DNA of 64,000 nucleotides from Catenulispora sp. EB89 (GCF_041261445.1 NZ_JBGCCU010000002.1:620001-684000); one strand, 5' to 3'. Shown: positions 7,849 through 16,252, counted from the stretch's first letter. Program-made: numbers and translations. Notes: generated by a model not told the origin, from the letters alone.

Positions 7849-9563
7849 CGTCCGCTGTCCCGGCCACTGTCCACGAGGTCACCGACCACGTGCAGTGCGA
7901 CTCGCACAAGCCGATCACCATGTTCGGCCCCGACTTCCCGTTCGCCTACGACGACTACGCCGCGCACCCGGCCGGCCTGGGCTCGGTGCCCGAGGCGGCG
8001 CACGGCACCGAGGTCGCGGTGATCGGCGGCGGCCTGTCCGGCCTGGTGGCCGCGCACGAGCTGCTGAAGCTCGGCCTGAAGCCGGTCGTGTACGAGGCCG
8101 ACGAGCTGGGCGGCCGGATGCGCTCGACGCCGTTCCCCGGCGTGCCGGGCGCGATGGCCGAGATGGGCGCGATGCGGTTCCCGCCGTCGTCGACCACGCT
8201 GTTCGACTACCTCGAGCGCGCGGGGCTGCGGACCGAGCCGTTCCCGAACCCGCTGGACGCCGCGACGCCGTCCACGGTCATCGACCTCAAGGGCGACAGC
8301 CACTACGCGACCACCCTGGACGACCTGCCGGCGATCTACCACGAGGTCGCCGACGCCTGGGCCGACGCGCTGGACGACCCGGCGCACGGCGCCGAGTTCT
8401 CCGCGATGCAGCAGGCGATCCGCGAGCGGGACACCGCGACGGTGCGCGAGATCTGGAGCCGTCTGGTGCACCGGCTCGACGACACCTCGTTCTACGGCTT
8501 CCTGGCCGCGAACCCGGCCTTCAAGTCCTTCCGGCACCGGGAGGTGTTCGGCCAGGTCGGCTTCGGCACCGGCGGCTGGGACACGGACTTCCCGAACTCC
8601 ATGCTGGAGATCCTGCGCGTCGTCTACACCGGCGCCGACGACCACCACCGGCGCGTGGTCGGCGGCTGCCAGCAGCTGCCGCTGGCGCTGTGGTCACAGA
8701 CCCCTGACACCCTCGCGCACTGGCCGGCCGGCACCTCGGTGCGCTCGCTGCACGACGACGGCCACCCGCGGCCCGCCGTGACCCGGATGTACCGCACCAG
8801 GCGCGGCATCACCATCGCCGACGCCGCGAACGAGATCCGCACGTATCAGGCCGCCGTGTTCACCGCCCAGAGCTGGATGATGCTCTCGAAGATCAAGGTG
8901 CACGAGGCCCTCCTGCCCACCGACGTGTGGACCGCCGTCGAGCGCACGCACTACATGGGCGCCTCGAAGCTCTTCGTGGTGGTGGACCGGCCGTTCTGGC
9001 GCGACCCCTCCCCCCTGGACCCGAACCGCGACACGATGTCGATGACCCTGACCGACCGCATGCCCCGCGGCGTGTACCTGCTGGACGACGGCCCGGACAA
9101 GCCCGGCGTGATGTGCCTGTCGTACACCTGGGTCGACGACTCGATGAAGTTCGTCCCCCTGTCGCGCGAGGAGCGGCTGGAAGTCGTGCTCGCCTCGCTG
9201 GCGGAGATCTACCCGGACGTCGACATCCGGTCGCACATCATCGGCACGCCGCTGACCGTCTCGTGGGAGACGGAGCCGTACTTCATGGGCGCGTTCAAGG
9301 CGAACCTGCCGGGCCAGTACCGCTACCAGCGCAGGCTCTACACGCACTTCATGCAGGACGCACTCCCCGAGCACCAGCGCGGCCTGTTCCTGGCCGGGGA
9401 CGACATCTCCTGGACCGCCGGCTGGGCCGAGGGCGCGGTGACCACGGCGCTGAACGCGGTGTGGGGCGTGATGAAGCACTTCGGCGGATCGACGAGCCCG
9501 GAGAATCCCGGGCCCGGAGACGTGTTCGACGAGATCGCGCCGCCGATGCTGGACGAGGAGTAG
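7845..9563 (+). CDS. davB: FAD-dependent L-lysine 2-monooxygenase (DavB-like)
   Basis: Flavin amine-oxidase-fold protein of 572 residues that should oxidatively decarboxylate an L-amino acid to its amide; for DavB, lysine to 5-aminovaleramide plus CO2. From about residue 25 the sequence follows the DavB pattern: K-P-I-T-M-F-G-P-D-F-P-F-A, then the FAD dinucleotide fold V-A-V-I-G-G-G-L-S-G-L (about 58-68) and the E-L-G-G-R-M-R-S block. Later come F-G-Q-V-G-F-G-T-G-G-W-D and the C-terminal flavin motif A-G-D-D-I-S-W-T-A-G-W-A-E-G-A. I recognise these from the P. putida enzyme rather than from a search. Indole-type tryptophan monooxygenases share the fold, so substrate identity is inferred. Its GTG start overlaps the amidase stop, indicating coupled translation. 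Confidence 0.83.
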   Translation: MTSAVPATVHEVTDHVQCDSHKPITMFGPDFPFAYDDYAAHPAGLGSVPEAAHGTEVAVIGGGLSGLVAAHELLKLGLKPVVYEADELGGRMRSTPFPGVPGAMAEMGAMRFPPSSTTLFDYLERAGLRTEPFPNPLDAATPSTVIDLKGDSHYATTLDDLPAIYHEVADAWADALDDPAHGAEFSAMQQAIRERDTATVREIWSRLVHRLDDTSFYGFLAANPAFKSFRHREVFGQVGFGTGGWDTDFPNSMLEILRVVYTGADDHHRRVVGGCQQLPLALWSQTPDTLAHWPAGTSVRSLHDDGHPRPAVTRMYRTRRGITIADAANEIRTYQAAVFTAQSWMMLSKIKVHEALLPTDVWTAVERTHYMGASKLFVVVDRPFWRDPSPLDPNRDTMSMTLTDRMPRGVYLLDDGPDKPGVMCLSYTWVDDSMKFVPLSREERLEVVLASLAEIYPDVDIRSHIIGTPLTVSWETEPYFMGAFKANLPGQYRYQRRLYTHFMQDALPEHQRGLFLAGDDISWTAGWAEGAVTTALNAVWGVMKHFGGSTSPENPGPGDVFDEIAPPMLDEE

Positions 9564-9593
9564 GCGCGGAACCCGATCACCGCGGAGTGCTCG

Positions 9594-9614
9594 ATCAGTC
9601 GAGAATCAGTCGAG
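9594..9614 (-). repeat. Direct repeat spanning the IclR gene stop codon
   Basis: ATCAGTCGAG occurs at 9594-9603 and again at 9605-9614 (CTCGACTGAT on the coding strand). The second copy contains the TGA stop of the minus-strand IclR gene, so a second stop-containing copy sits 11 bp further downstream. Confidence 0.6.
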
Positions 9615-10502
9615 CAGCCCGCTCACCCGGAGATCCGGGTGCCGCCCCCGCACAGCAAAGGTGATCTCCCGCGTGGTCGCCGTCAAACGCGACGCCAACA
9701 CGTCGATGTCCGCCCCGCTCAGCTGCTTCTGGAACCCGTACAGCGTCAGCACCATCGCGACCCGCTCGTCCGGTCCGAACACCGGCGCGGCCAGGTGTCC
9801 GATCCGGTGCGTGCTGCCGCCGAAGTCGTCCATCAGGTACGAGGTGTGCGAGAGCTCCGCGAGCAGCGGCGGCACCGCTTCGTGGTCGTCCAGCGACTGC
9901 CCGAGGCGTACGCCCAGGACGTCCGGCTCCAGCCCCACCGAGTAGCCGCGCCGCCGGACCGCGCGCACTCCGTTGCGGAAGCGCTCCAGTTCCGGCTCGG
10001 CCAGCGGCTTGCCGGACGTGCTGCGGTTCAGCCAGGTGTCCACGTCGTCCGGCAGCGACCAGGCCATGAACACCGTGCCGATCGGCGGGGCCAGCGGGAT
10101 GCGCTGGCCGACGCGGACGTGCGGGCCGAAGGGCACCACCTCGCCGGCCACCGCCAGGAAGACGATCTCCTCCCCCATGGCCGAGGACACCACGCACTGC
10201 AGGCCGGTGGCCGAGGCCAGGGCCTGCATCGGCGCGCGGGCGAACTCCACCAGCTCCAGGCGGCGCGCGGCCGCCGCCGAGCCCAGGGCGATCAGCGCGG
10301 GCCCCAGCGTGTACGACTTGTCCCGCGGGTTGCGCAGCAGGAAGCCGGAGTCGGCGAGCGCCGTGAGCATCGCGTGCGCGGTGGCCTTGTTGATGTCCAG
10401 CCGGCGGCACAGCTCCGACAGCGAGAACGCCGTGTCGGGGTGTGCGGCGAGCAGGTTCAGCACCGCCACCGTGCGGTCCACCGCCGGGGCCGGACGTGCC
10501 AT
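9606..10502 (-). CDS. IclR-family transcriptional regulator
   Basis: A 298-residue regulator. Residues about 5-75 form the winged helix-turn-helix of the IclR family (V-D-R-T-V-A-V-L-N-L-L, S-L-S-E-L-C-R-R-L-D-I-N-K-A-T-A). The rest is the GAF-like effector-binding domain ending in the I-T-F-A-V-R-G segment. IclR proteins usually control a neighbouring catabolic operon in response to a small aromatic or carboxylic ligand. Here the gene is the last of four tightly spaced minus-strand genes (25 bp after the SGNH hydrolase gene), so it probably senses the substrate or product of that operon. A palindrome in front of the operon's first gene is a candidate binding site. ATG 10502 is preceded by AGAGGGAC. 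Confidence 0.9.
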   Translation of the reverse strand: MARPAPAVDRTVAVLNLLAAHPDTAFSLSELCRRLDINKATAHAMLTALADSGFLLRNPRDKSYTLGPALIALGSAAAARRLELVEFARAPMQALASATGLQCVVSSAMGEEIVFLAVAGEVVPFGPHVRVGQRIPLAPPIGTVFMAWSLPDDVDTWLNRSTSGKPLAEPELERFRNGVRAVRRRGYSVGLEPDVLGVRLGQSLDDHEAVPPLLAELSHTSYLMDDFGGSTHRIGHLAAPVFGPDERVAMVLTLYGFQKQLSGADIDVLASRLTATTREITFAVRGRHPDLRVSGLLD

Positions 10503-10527
10503 GGGCCTGTCCCTCTTACTCTCTCGT

Positions 10528-11604
10528 CTACGGTCTCGCGGCCCGCTCGGCGATGGGATCCCCGAACGCGCGCGCCATGATCCGGTGTCCTTCGTCGCCG
10601 GGGTGGATGCCGTCGGCGAGGTGCTCGGCCTTCAGGACGCCGCCGCCGCGCACCAGGTGCAGGTCGCGGTCGCCGCGCTCGCGCCGGCTGACCACCACGT
10701 CCTCGATGGCCTCGCGCAGGTCCTCCAGCGTCGCGCCGAGCTTGTTCGGCGTCTCCTCGGCGTCCGGCCGCACCACCGGCGAGCAGACCACGATCGGCAC
10801 CCCCGGATGCCCGTCGCGCACCACCCGCAGGAACGCGTCCATCCCCGCCATCATCATGGTGGCGCTGTGCGGGATCCGGGTCCAGCAGTTCGTGCCGTGG
10901 TTGACGGAGATGACGGCCGGCGAGTCCAGGGCGGCGATCTGCTCGGCCGAGACGATCTCGCCGCGGGCGGCCCCGGCGTACCCGAGGTTGACCACGTCCA
11001 GGCCGTGCACGCGGCCGGCGACGGCCGGCCACGACAGCGCCGGTTCGGAGGCGGACCAACCCTCGGCGATGGAGTCGCCGTAGCAGATCCAGCGCGGCTG
11101 CTTCGGGGCCGGCAGCAGCTCGCCCTGCGTGGCCCGCAGCGACACCACCTCCGGCTTCATCCCCTCCGGCAGGTACACCGTGACCGGCAGCGACTCGTCG
11201 GCCTCGGCCAGGTCCAGCACCGCCATCCCGTCGCCGAGCATGGCGTCGGCGTAGGCGATGAACTTCTCGCCCTGGTACGCGGCGAAGAACGTGCCCGCGC
11301 CGTCGCCCCGGTATCCGAGGTCCGCGGTCTTGGTGCGGTAGGCGATCTGCACGGCGCGCGCCGCGCCCGCGAACTCCAGCCGCACGCCGACCGGCACCGT
11401 GGCGGTGCCCCAGGTGTCGATCGGCAGCCGCGAGAAGTCCCGCGGATCGGCGCGCGGGTAGACCGCGCCCTGGCCCGGCGGCCAGGCGCAGCCCGTCAGG
11501 TACGGCTCCACGGACGCGTGCCGGGAGGTGCCCCCGCGCTGGCTCCGGTCGGCGTTGGACGTTTCGGTGCGTGTGCTGTCACCCACGCCGTTGTGAGCCG
11601 TCAT
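10528..11604 (-). CDS. SGNH/GDSL-family hydrolase
   Basis: A 358-residue two-part protein. The first about 165 residues look like an all-beta accessory region. The second part is an SGNH esterase fold with nucleophile block W-I-C-Y-G-D-S-I-A-E-G-W, a block II glycine in G-Y-A-G-A-A-R-G and the C-terminal D-G-I-H-P-G-D-E-G-H catalytic Asp/His. The third block reads N-H-G-T-N-C-W where most family members have G-x-N-D, so the Asn is kept but the Asp is not. There is no signal peptide, implying cytoplasmic ester hydrolysis, for example deacylation of a lactone or ester. It lies nine bases after an SDR gene in the same operon. The exact substrate is unknown. Confidence 0.82.
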   Translation of the reverse strand: MTAHNGVGDSTRTETSNADRSQRGGTSRHASVEPYLTGCAWPPGQGAVYPRADPRDFSRLPIDTWGTATVPVGVRLEFAGAARAVQIAYRTKTADLGYRGDGAGTFFAAYQGEKFIAYADAMLGDGMAVLDLAEADESLPVTVYLPEGMKPEVVSLRATQGELLPAPKQPRWICYGDSIAEGWSASEPALSWPAVAGRVHGLDVVNLGYAGAARGEIVSAEQIAALDSPAVISVNHGTNCWTRIPHSATMMMAGMDAFLRVVRDGHPGVPIVVCSPVVRPDAEETPNKLGATLEDLREAIEDVVVSRRERGDRDLHLVRGGGVLKAEHLADGIHPGDEGHRIMARAFGDPIAERAARP

Positions 11605-11613
11605 CGATCCGTA

Positions 11614-12417
11614 TCAGTCCTCTCCAGGCAACGAGTACCCGAACTTGGCCGAGACTCCGCCGTCAACGACGATCGTTTGCCCAGTGATATACGACGACAA
11701 GCCTGTGCACAAGAACAAGATGACTTCCGCGATGTCCGCCGGAAACGCAGATCGGCGCAGCGGAGCGTTGCGCGCACCCCGTTCCTTCTCGGCCTCGGAA
11801 AGGTATCCGGCCACCCTCGGCGTCATGACCAGGCCCGGGGCCACGGCGTTCACCCGCAACCCCTTGGGCCCCAGCTCGACGGCGGCCGTTCGCACCAGCG
11901 ACATCAGCGCCGCCTTGTACGCGCCGTAGGCGCCGTGTGAGGGCGCGGACTGCATGCCGGAAACGGAGGCGACGACGGTGAGGACGCCGCCGCCGGAGGC
12001 GATCATGCGCGGCGTGCCGAAGCGGATCGCGTTCACCGCGTGCTGGAGCACGATGCCGTGGTGCCACGCCCAGCTGTCGTGGTCGGTCTCCAGCAGCCCG
12101 GCGTACTTCGCCATGCCGATGATGTCCACGATGCCGTCGATGCGGCCCAGGGCCGTCTCCGCGTCCTGATACAGCCGCTCGGAGGAGTCCTGCTCGATGG
12201 CGTCGCCGGCCCAGGGGACGCCGCCGACCTCCTTGGCGATGTCGTCGGCCAGGCCGGCGTCCAGATCGACGCAGAACACCCGGGCGCCGACCGCGGCCAG
12301 CGCGTGGGCGGCCTGCCGGCCGATGCCCTGCCCGGCACCGAGGACGACGAAGTTCTTGCCGTCCAGGCTCAGCAGTGACCGGTAGTCGGGGACTTCGCTG
12401 TCATCGGTGCGGGTCAT
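11614..12417 (-). CDS. Short-chain dehydrogenase/reductase
   Basis: Classical SDR of 267 residues. The NAD(P)-binding motif G-A-G-Q-G-I-G-R is at about residues 27-34. An acidic D-L-D follows the second beta strand, favouring NAD over NADP. The catalytic Ser sits in V-A-S-V-S-G, Tyr-x-x-x-Lys in A-Y-G-A-Y-K-A-A, and the structural N-A-V-A-P-G is present. The C-terminus holds the usual T-G-Q-T-I-V-V-D-G-G. These enzymes interconvert an alcohol and a ketone. It is the second gene of the operon, between the luciferase-like oxygenase (26 bp gap) and the SGNH hydrolase (9 bp gap). Oxidation, ketone/alcohol conversion and ester cleavage together would suit stepwise breakdown of an alicyclic or ketone substrate; that pathway is inference. 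Confidence 0.88.
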   Translation of the reverse strand: MTRTDDSEVPDYRSLLSLDGKNFVVLGAGQGIGRQAAHALAAVGARVFCVDLDAGLADDIAKEVGGVPWAGDAIEQDSSERLYQDAETALGRIDGIVDIIGMAKYAGLLETDHDSWAWHHGIVLQHAVNAIRFGTPRMIASGGGVLTVVASVSGMQSAPSHGAYGAYKAALMSLVRTAAVELGPKGLRVNAVAPGLVMTPRVAGYLSEAEKERGARNAPLRRSAFPADIAEVILFLCTGLSSYITGQTIVVDGGVSAKFGYSLPGED

Positions 12418-12443
12418 GGGGAGTCAGCCCTCTCGCCGGCGCG

Positions 12444-13604
12444 TCAGGAGGCCGGGGCCGGGGCCGGCGCGGGGGCCGGCTTGATGGTGGCGTCGACGCC
12501 CTCCTTGGCCAGCGCCGGCAGCACCTCCTTGCCGAGCAGCTCGATGGTCTTCATGACCGACTCGTGCGGCAGGTATCCGAACTGCACGTAGCAGATCAGC
12601 TGGTCCACGCCCAGCTCGGCGTACTTGAGCATCTTGGTGTAGCACTGCTCGGGGTCGCCGACGACGATCATGTCGTGGTCGCTGAAGGACTTGGGGTCGA
12701 AGTTCCCGTCGGCCTGCTGCATCAGGTACGGGAACACCTTGTCCCGCTCCTCCTGGGACAGGTGCGGCAGCTCCCACTCGGCGGTGAACTCGGCGATGTT
12801 CTTGTACCACCACCAGACCGAGTCCCAGATCCCCGATTCCTCGCACTTGGCCATCGTCTCCTCGCAGTGCACGAGGGTGTAGGCGGCGACCCGGTTGGTG
12901 GTGACGCGGGTGATCGGCTTGGGCGCGGCGGCCGCGGCCCGGTAGAGCCGGATGTGCTCGGCCATCTTGTGGATCGGCTGCAGGATCGAGAAGGACAGCA
13001 GCCCCAGGCCCTTCTCGCCGGCCACCGCCGAGGACCCCTCGGAGGTCGCGGCCATCCAGCACGGCGGGTGCGGGTCCTGCACCGGCTTGGGCGTCACCAT
13101 GCGGCGCGGGAAGTCCAGGTACTTGCCGTGGAACTCGAAGTACTCGTCCTCCCACATCCCGACGACGGCCTGGATGGCCTCCTCCCACTGCGCGCGGGAG
13201 GCGTCGCGGTCCACGCCGAACGCGGTCTGCTCCATCGGCGTGGAGCGGCCGGTGCCCCACTCGACGCGGCCGCCGGACAGGATGTCGGCGGTGGCGACCT
13301 TCTCGGCCACGCGCATCGGCGGGGTGAAGGCGTGCGGCATCAGGGCCACGCCGAAGCCCAGCCGGATCTGCTCCGTGCACTGCGACAGCGCGCCGATGAT
13401 CACCTCGGGCGCCGGGGAGTGCGAGCGGCCCTCGCGGAAGTGGTGCTCGACGTGCCAGGTGGTGTGGAAGCCGAGCTTGTCGCCGAGCTTGATCTGCTCG
13501 ATCGCCTCACGGTACGCGCGCTGCTCGGCCTCGCGCTGGCCGTAGGGGTGGGGCTTGGCCCAGGGCTTGGGCACGTCGATCTCGTAGAGCAGGTCGAGCT
13601 TCAT
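12444..13604 (-). CDS. Luciferase-like (LLM class) flavin or F420-dependent oxygenase
   Basis: A 386-residue member of the bacterial luciferase superfamily. Visible family features are M-K-L-D-L-L-Y-E-I-D at the N-terminus, W-H-V-E-H-H-F-R-E-G near residue 50 (alkanal-monooxygenase-type His-Glu-His-His), A-D-I-L-S-G-G-R-V-E-W-G-T-G-R-S near 110 and P-P-C-W-M-A-A-T-S near 175. The C-terminus ends in an Ala-Pro repeat tail. Such proteins use reduced FMN or F420 to oxygenate or reduce organic substrates. ATG 13604 is chosen over an upstream ATG at 13703 because GGAGGCGTGAGG precedes it directly and the conserved fold begins there; the longer form would add 33 unsupported residues over the candidate operator. 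It is the first gene of the four-gene operon. Confidence 0.86.
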   Translation of the reverse strand: MKLDLLYEIDVPKPWAKPHPYGQREAEQRAYREAIEQIKLGDKLGFHTTWHVEHHFREGRSHSPAPEVIIGALSQCTEQIRLGFGVALMPHAFTPPMRVAEKVATADILSGGRVEWGTGRSTPMEQTAFGVDRDASRAQWEEAIQAVVGMWEDEYFEFHGKYLDFPRRMVTPKPVQDPHPPCWMAATSEGSSAVAGEKGLGLLSFSILQPIHKMAEHIRLYRAAAAAPKPITRVTTNRVAAYTLVHCEETMAKCEESGIWDSVWWWYKNIAEFTAEWELPHLSQEERDKVFPYLMQQADGNFDPKSFSDHDMIVVGDPEQCYTKMLKYAELGVDQLICYVQFGYLPHESVMKTIELLGKEVLPALAKEGVDATIKPAPAPAPAPAS

Positions 13605-13646
13605 CCTCACGCCTCCACGTTCGGCAGCGTTTGCCGGAACAAACGC

Positions 13647-13672
13647 ACGGTCCGCTGGTCCGAACGGACCGT
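13647..13672 (-). promoter_or_regulatory. Palindromic candidate operator of the oxygenase operon
   Basis: Two nested inverted repeats: ACGGTCCG (13647-13654) pairs with CGGACCGT (13665-13672), and GGTCCG (13657-13662) with CGGACC (13665-13670) across two bases. A further GGACCG lies at about 13686-13691. They sit 43 bp or more upstream of the first operon gene, a natural place for IclR-type binding. Confidence 0.5.
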
Positions 13673-13735
13673 ATGCCGAATCTGATGGACCGTCAATAGT
13701 CATCTGCGGCCCTGTTCAGGACAGGTATGCGCAGG

Positions 13736-16147
13736 TCAGGGCGGGGAGAGGAAGGACGCGACGGTGTTTGCGACGGCGAACGGGTCGCCGCTGGGCCCGG
13801 TCGGGTACGCGCCCGCGCCGCGCGCCCAGGCGTCGTCGAGCGCGAACCAGTCGATCTCCGTCTTCTGCTTCGCGGCGCCGGCCTCGGTGTCGGTGTCGGT
13901 GTCGGCCTCGGTGCCGTTGTCGGCCCCGGTGAGCATCAGCTCCAAGGCCGCGAACTGCTTGCGCCAGCGCGGCAGGTAGACGTCCGCGACCAGGCCGGAC
14001 AGTTCGCGGGCGCCGTAGTTGCGCAGCTGGGCGGCCGGACCGCGGTCGCCCCAGGTGGTTATCAGGGAGCGGGCCTCGTAGCCGCCGGCGCCGAGCCAGG
14101 TGCCGAGCAGGAAGCGCTTGTCGGTGGCCAGCAGGGAGTCCAGGAGCGTCATCGCTTTCAGCCAGCGGGCGGTGAGGGTGTGCCAGGCGGCCGGGTCGCG
14201 GTCGTCGTACGCCGCCTTGATCTTCGGCAGCAGCACGCGGGCGTGGTTGGACAGCGCCTGCCGGGTGAAGTCGATGACGTCGTAGCGGTAGGCGTCGACA
14301 GTGCGCAGCGACGGATCTGCTTGCAGGAGCGCCAGGACGGCCTGCTCGAAGGCCGCGGCGTCGTAGCGCAGGTCCGGGCCGCCGGGCGCCGCCGAGACCG
14401 CGGACAGGTCCGGCCAGGCGCTGAAAAGGCTGTCCTGGGCCTGGCTGTAGGCGCCGGGCGGGAGCGAGTAGGCGGTCTGTGCGAAAGCCTGCCAGGCCTT
14501 CGTCGCGGCGGCGTCGACCTTGCCGTAGCGGCGGCCGGCGTACTGGCCGAACCACTCGGTGAGGTCGAAGGCGTCGGGCCGCCAGGCGAGTTCGGCGAAG
14601 AGCTCGAAGGCCGCCGGATCGTGGCCGGAGGCCTCGGGCATCCAGGCGATGCCGGACAGCGCCGATCCCTGTGCCGCCAAGGCTTTCGCGAAGCGGTGGG
14701 TCCAGGTCGCGGCGTTGGCGCCGAGCAGCGAGCGGCCGCCGAAGTTGGTGATGGCGCCGAAGGCGTAGGCGGTGCCGCCCCAGTCGTCCTCGCGGTCGAA
14801 GGCCGGGTACTTGTCGGAGCAGCCGTCGACGATCAGGACCTTGCCGCGCGCGCAGACGGCGGAGCCGCAGGCGCGCAGGGCGTCGAGGACGTCGCGCCGC
14901 GGGTTGCCCTCCCAGCCGAGCATGACCCACGTCGCGCCGGGGCGGGCGGTCTGGAGCGCGGTCATCACCGCCACCGCGGCGTCGCCCATGGGGACGCCGG
15001 CGCTGCTGCCGCCTTCGTGCAGGAGGTCCATCTTGTAGGCGGTGGTCGCACCGTAGAGGTCGGCCTGGTGGCGGTAGAAGGACTCGGCGATCCGGGCGAA
15101 GTGCGGGTCGCGGGGGTCGAGCCAGTCAGGGCGCTGATAGCCGTCCCAGATGCCCTGTGGGAGGACGCGGGGTGGAGCTCCTGCTCCGGGGTCGCGCTCG
15201 GCGAAGCCCGGCGGGACCTGGCCGAGGTAGCCGGGCAGCACGGGCGTCATCCCGAGCTCGCGCAGGCGGGCGACGACCCGCTGGATCACCGCGACCCCGG
15301 CCTGGCGGACCCCGGGGGCCTCGGGGGCGTCGACGGCCTGCAGGTTGCCGAGCAGCCACCACGGCTGGTGGGAGGCGGCCGGGATCCAGGCGTCGATGTC
15401 GGCGGGGGTGTATCCGAACTCTGTGAAGACCCGGCGGTAGACCTCGTCCTGGCCGGCGGCGACGAGGACTTCGGTGAAGCCGTGGAGGGCCAGGACGTCG
15501 AGGGTGCGCTCCCACTCGGGCCAGGTGCGGTAGGCGCCGGCGTAGCCGTTTTCGGTGTCGTTCAGGGCGAAGCGGTGAGCGACGGCGGCGGTGCCGGAGA
15601 GCTCGCCGTGCGGGGTCGGGAGGAGTGGGGCGAGCTGCGAAAGGCTGTCGCCGGGCAGGGAGATGGTGACGTTGGCGATGTATTTGAGGTAGTGGGCGGT
15701 TCCGGCCAAGAGGGCGGAGGTGGTGGTGCCCTCGATGGTGACCGCGGTGGGCGCGGAGGCTTCGGGTGCGGGGCCGGAGAGCGCGGCGGACAGGGCCGAA
15801 GCGCGGATGCGGTAGCGGTCTGCGGTGTCAGCGGCGCTGGCAGCGTTGGCAGTTTTGGCAGTGTTGCCGCCGCTGCCGGCACCGGCGGCCGGGGACACGG
15901 CGTGCAGCTCGATCTGGCCCGCGAGGCCGGCGGGCAGCAACCGCTCGAGGACCCCGCGCGCCGGCGCCGTGTCGAAAGCCTGCACCGGAGCGTCGCCCGC
16001 GACGTGAGTGAGAGAACCGTCCACCGCACCAGTATCCGGACGCGTCCCGTGCGCCACCGACCGCGACCCGACGGCCTCACCGATCCCGACGGCCGCGAGC
16101 GCCCCCGCCGCGATGCCGTAGCCCATGACCTGACGACGTCCGACCAT
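13736..16147 (-). CDS. Secreted GH89 alpha-N-acetylglucosaminidase (NAGLU-like)
   Basis: An 803-residue glycoside hydrolase expected to release alpha-linked N-acetylglucosamine from glycans. The N-terminus G-R-R-Q-V-M-G-Y-G-I-A-A-G-A-L-A is a twin-arginine-type signal, so export of the folded enzyme is likely. Residues about 60-170 match the N-terminal NAGLU domain. The catalytic barrel follows with L-N-D-T-E-N-G-Y, W-P-E-W-E-R-T-L-D, the long G-Y-T-P-A-D-I-D-A-W-I-P stretch, M-D-L-L-H-E-G-G and M-P-E-A-S-G-H-D-P; the last two contain the best candidates for the catalytic glutamates. The alpha-helical C-terminal domain completes the protein. A short Asp-Thr repeat (T-D-T-D-T) lies near the C-terminus. 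It is monocistronic, 132 bp upstream of the oxygenase operon's first start. Confidence 0.85.
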   Translation of the reverse strand: MVGRRQVMGYGIAAGALAAVGIGEAVGSRSVAHGTRPDTGAVDGSLTHVAGDAPVQAFDTAPARGVLERLLPAGLAGQIELHAVSPAAGAGSGGNTAKTANAASAADTADRYRIRASALSAALSGPAPEASAPTAVTIEGTTTSALLAGTAHYLKYIANVTISLPGDSLSQLAPLLPTPHGELSGTAAVAHRFALNDTENGYAGAYRTWPEWERTLDVLALHGFTEVLVAAGQDEVYRRVFTEFGYTPADIDAWIPAASHQPWWLLGNLQAVDAPEAPGVRQAGVAVIQRVVARLRELGMTPVLPGYLGQVPPGFAERDPGAGAPPRVLPQGIWDGYQRPDWLDPRDPHFARIAESFYRHQADLYGATTAYKMDLLHEGGSSAGVPMGDAAVAVMTALQTARPGATWVMLGWEGNPRRDVLDALRACGSAVCARGKVLIVDGCSDKYPAFDREDDWGGTAYAFGAITNFGGRSLLGANAATWTHRFAKALAAQGSALSGIAWMPEASGHDPAAFELFAELAWRPDAFDLTEWFGQYAGRRYGKVDAAATKAWQAFAQTAYSLPPGAYSQAQDSLFSAWPDLSAVSAAPGGPDLRYDAAAFEQAVLALLQADPSLRTVDAYRYDVIDFTRQALSNHARVLLPKIKAAYDDRDPAAWHTLTARWLKAMTLLDSLLATDKRFLLGTWLGAGGYEARSLITTWGDRGPAAQLRNYGARELSGLVADVYLPRWRKQFAALELMLTGADNGTEADTDTDTEAGAAKQKTEIDWFALDDAWARGAGAYPTGPSGDPFAVANTVASFLSPP

Positions 16148-16240
16148 CTCCCGGCCCCATGTCTCCCGTGAGCCCCGTCGCCGGGACGCTGGCGCAACGC
16201 GCTGTCATAGACAGAAGGATCGGGAGGGCGGATCGCGTTG

Positions 16241-16252
16241 CCATCGAGATGG
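16241..16252 (-). promoter_or_regulatory. Small palindrome upstream of the GH89 gene
   Basis: CCATC-GA-GATGG is a perfect short inverted repeat about 95 bp upstream of the GH89 start. It could be a repressor site controlling the glycosidase, but it is short enough to arise by chance. Confidence 0.25.

Noticed and set aside
7021-9563. Indole-3-acetamide auxin pathway (tryptophan monooxygenase plus hydrolase)
   Set aside because: The oxidase has DavB-type rather than IaaM-type signature regions and the hydrolase is of the nitrilase fold, not the amidase-signature fold of IaaH.
13727-16171. An 814-codon open frame on the plus strand opposite the GH89 gene
   Set aside because: Low-complexity Gly/Val/Ala/Arg composition without any domain; the opposite frame encodes a complete GH89 enzyme.
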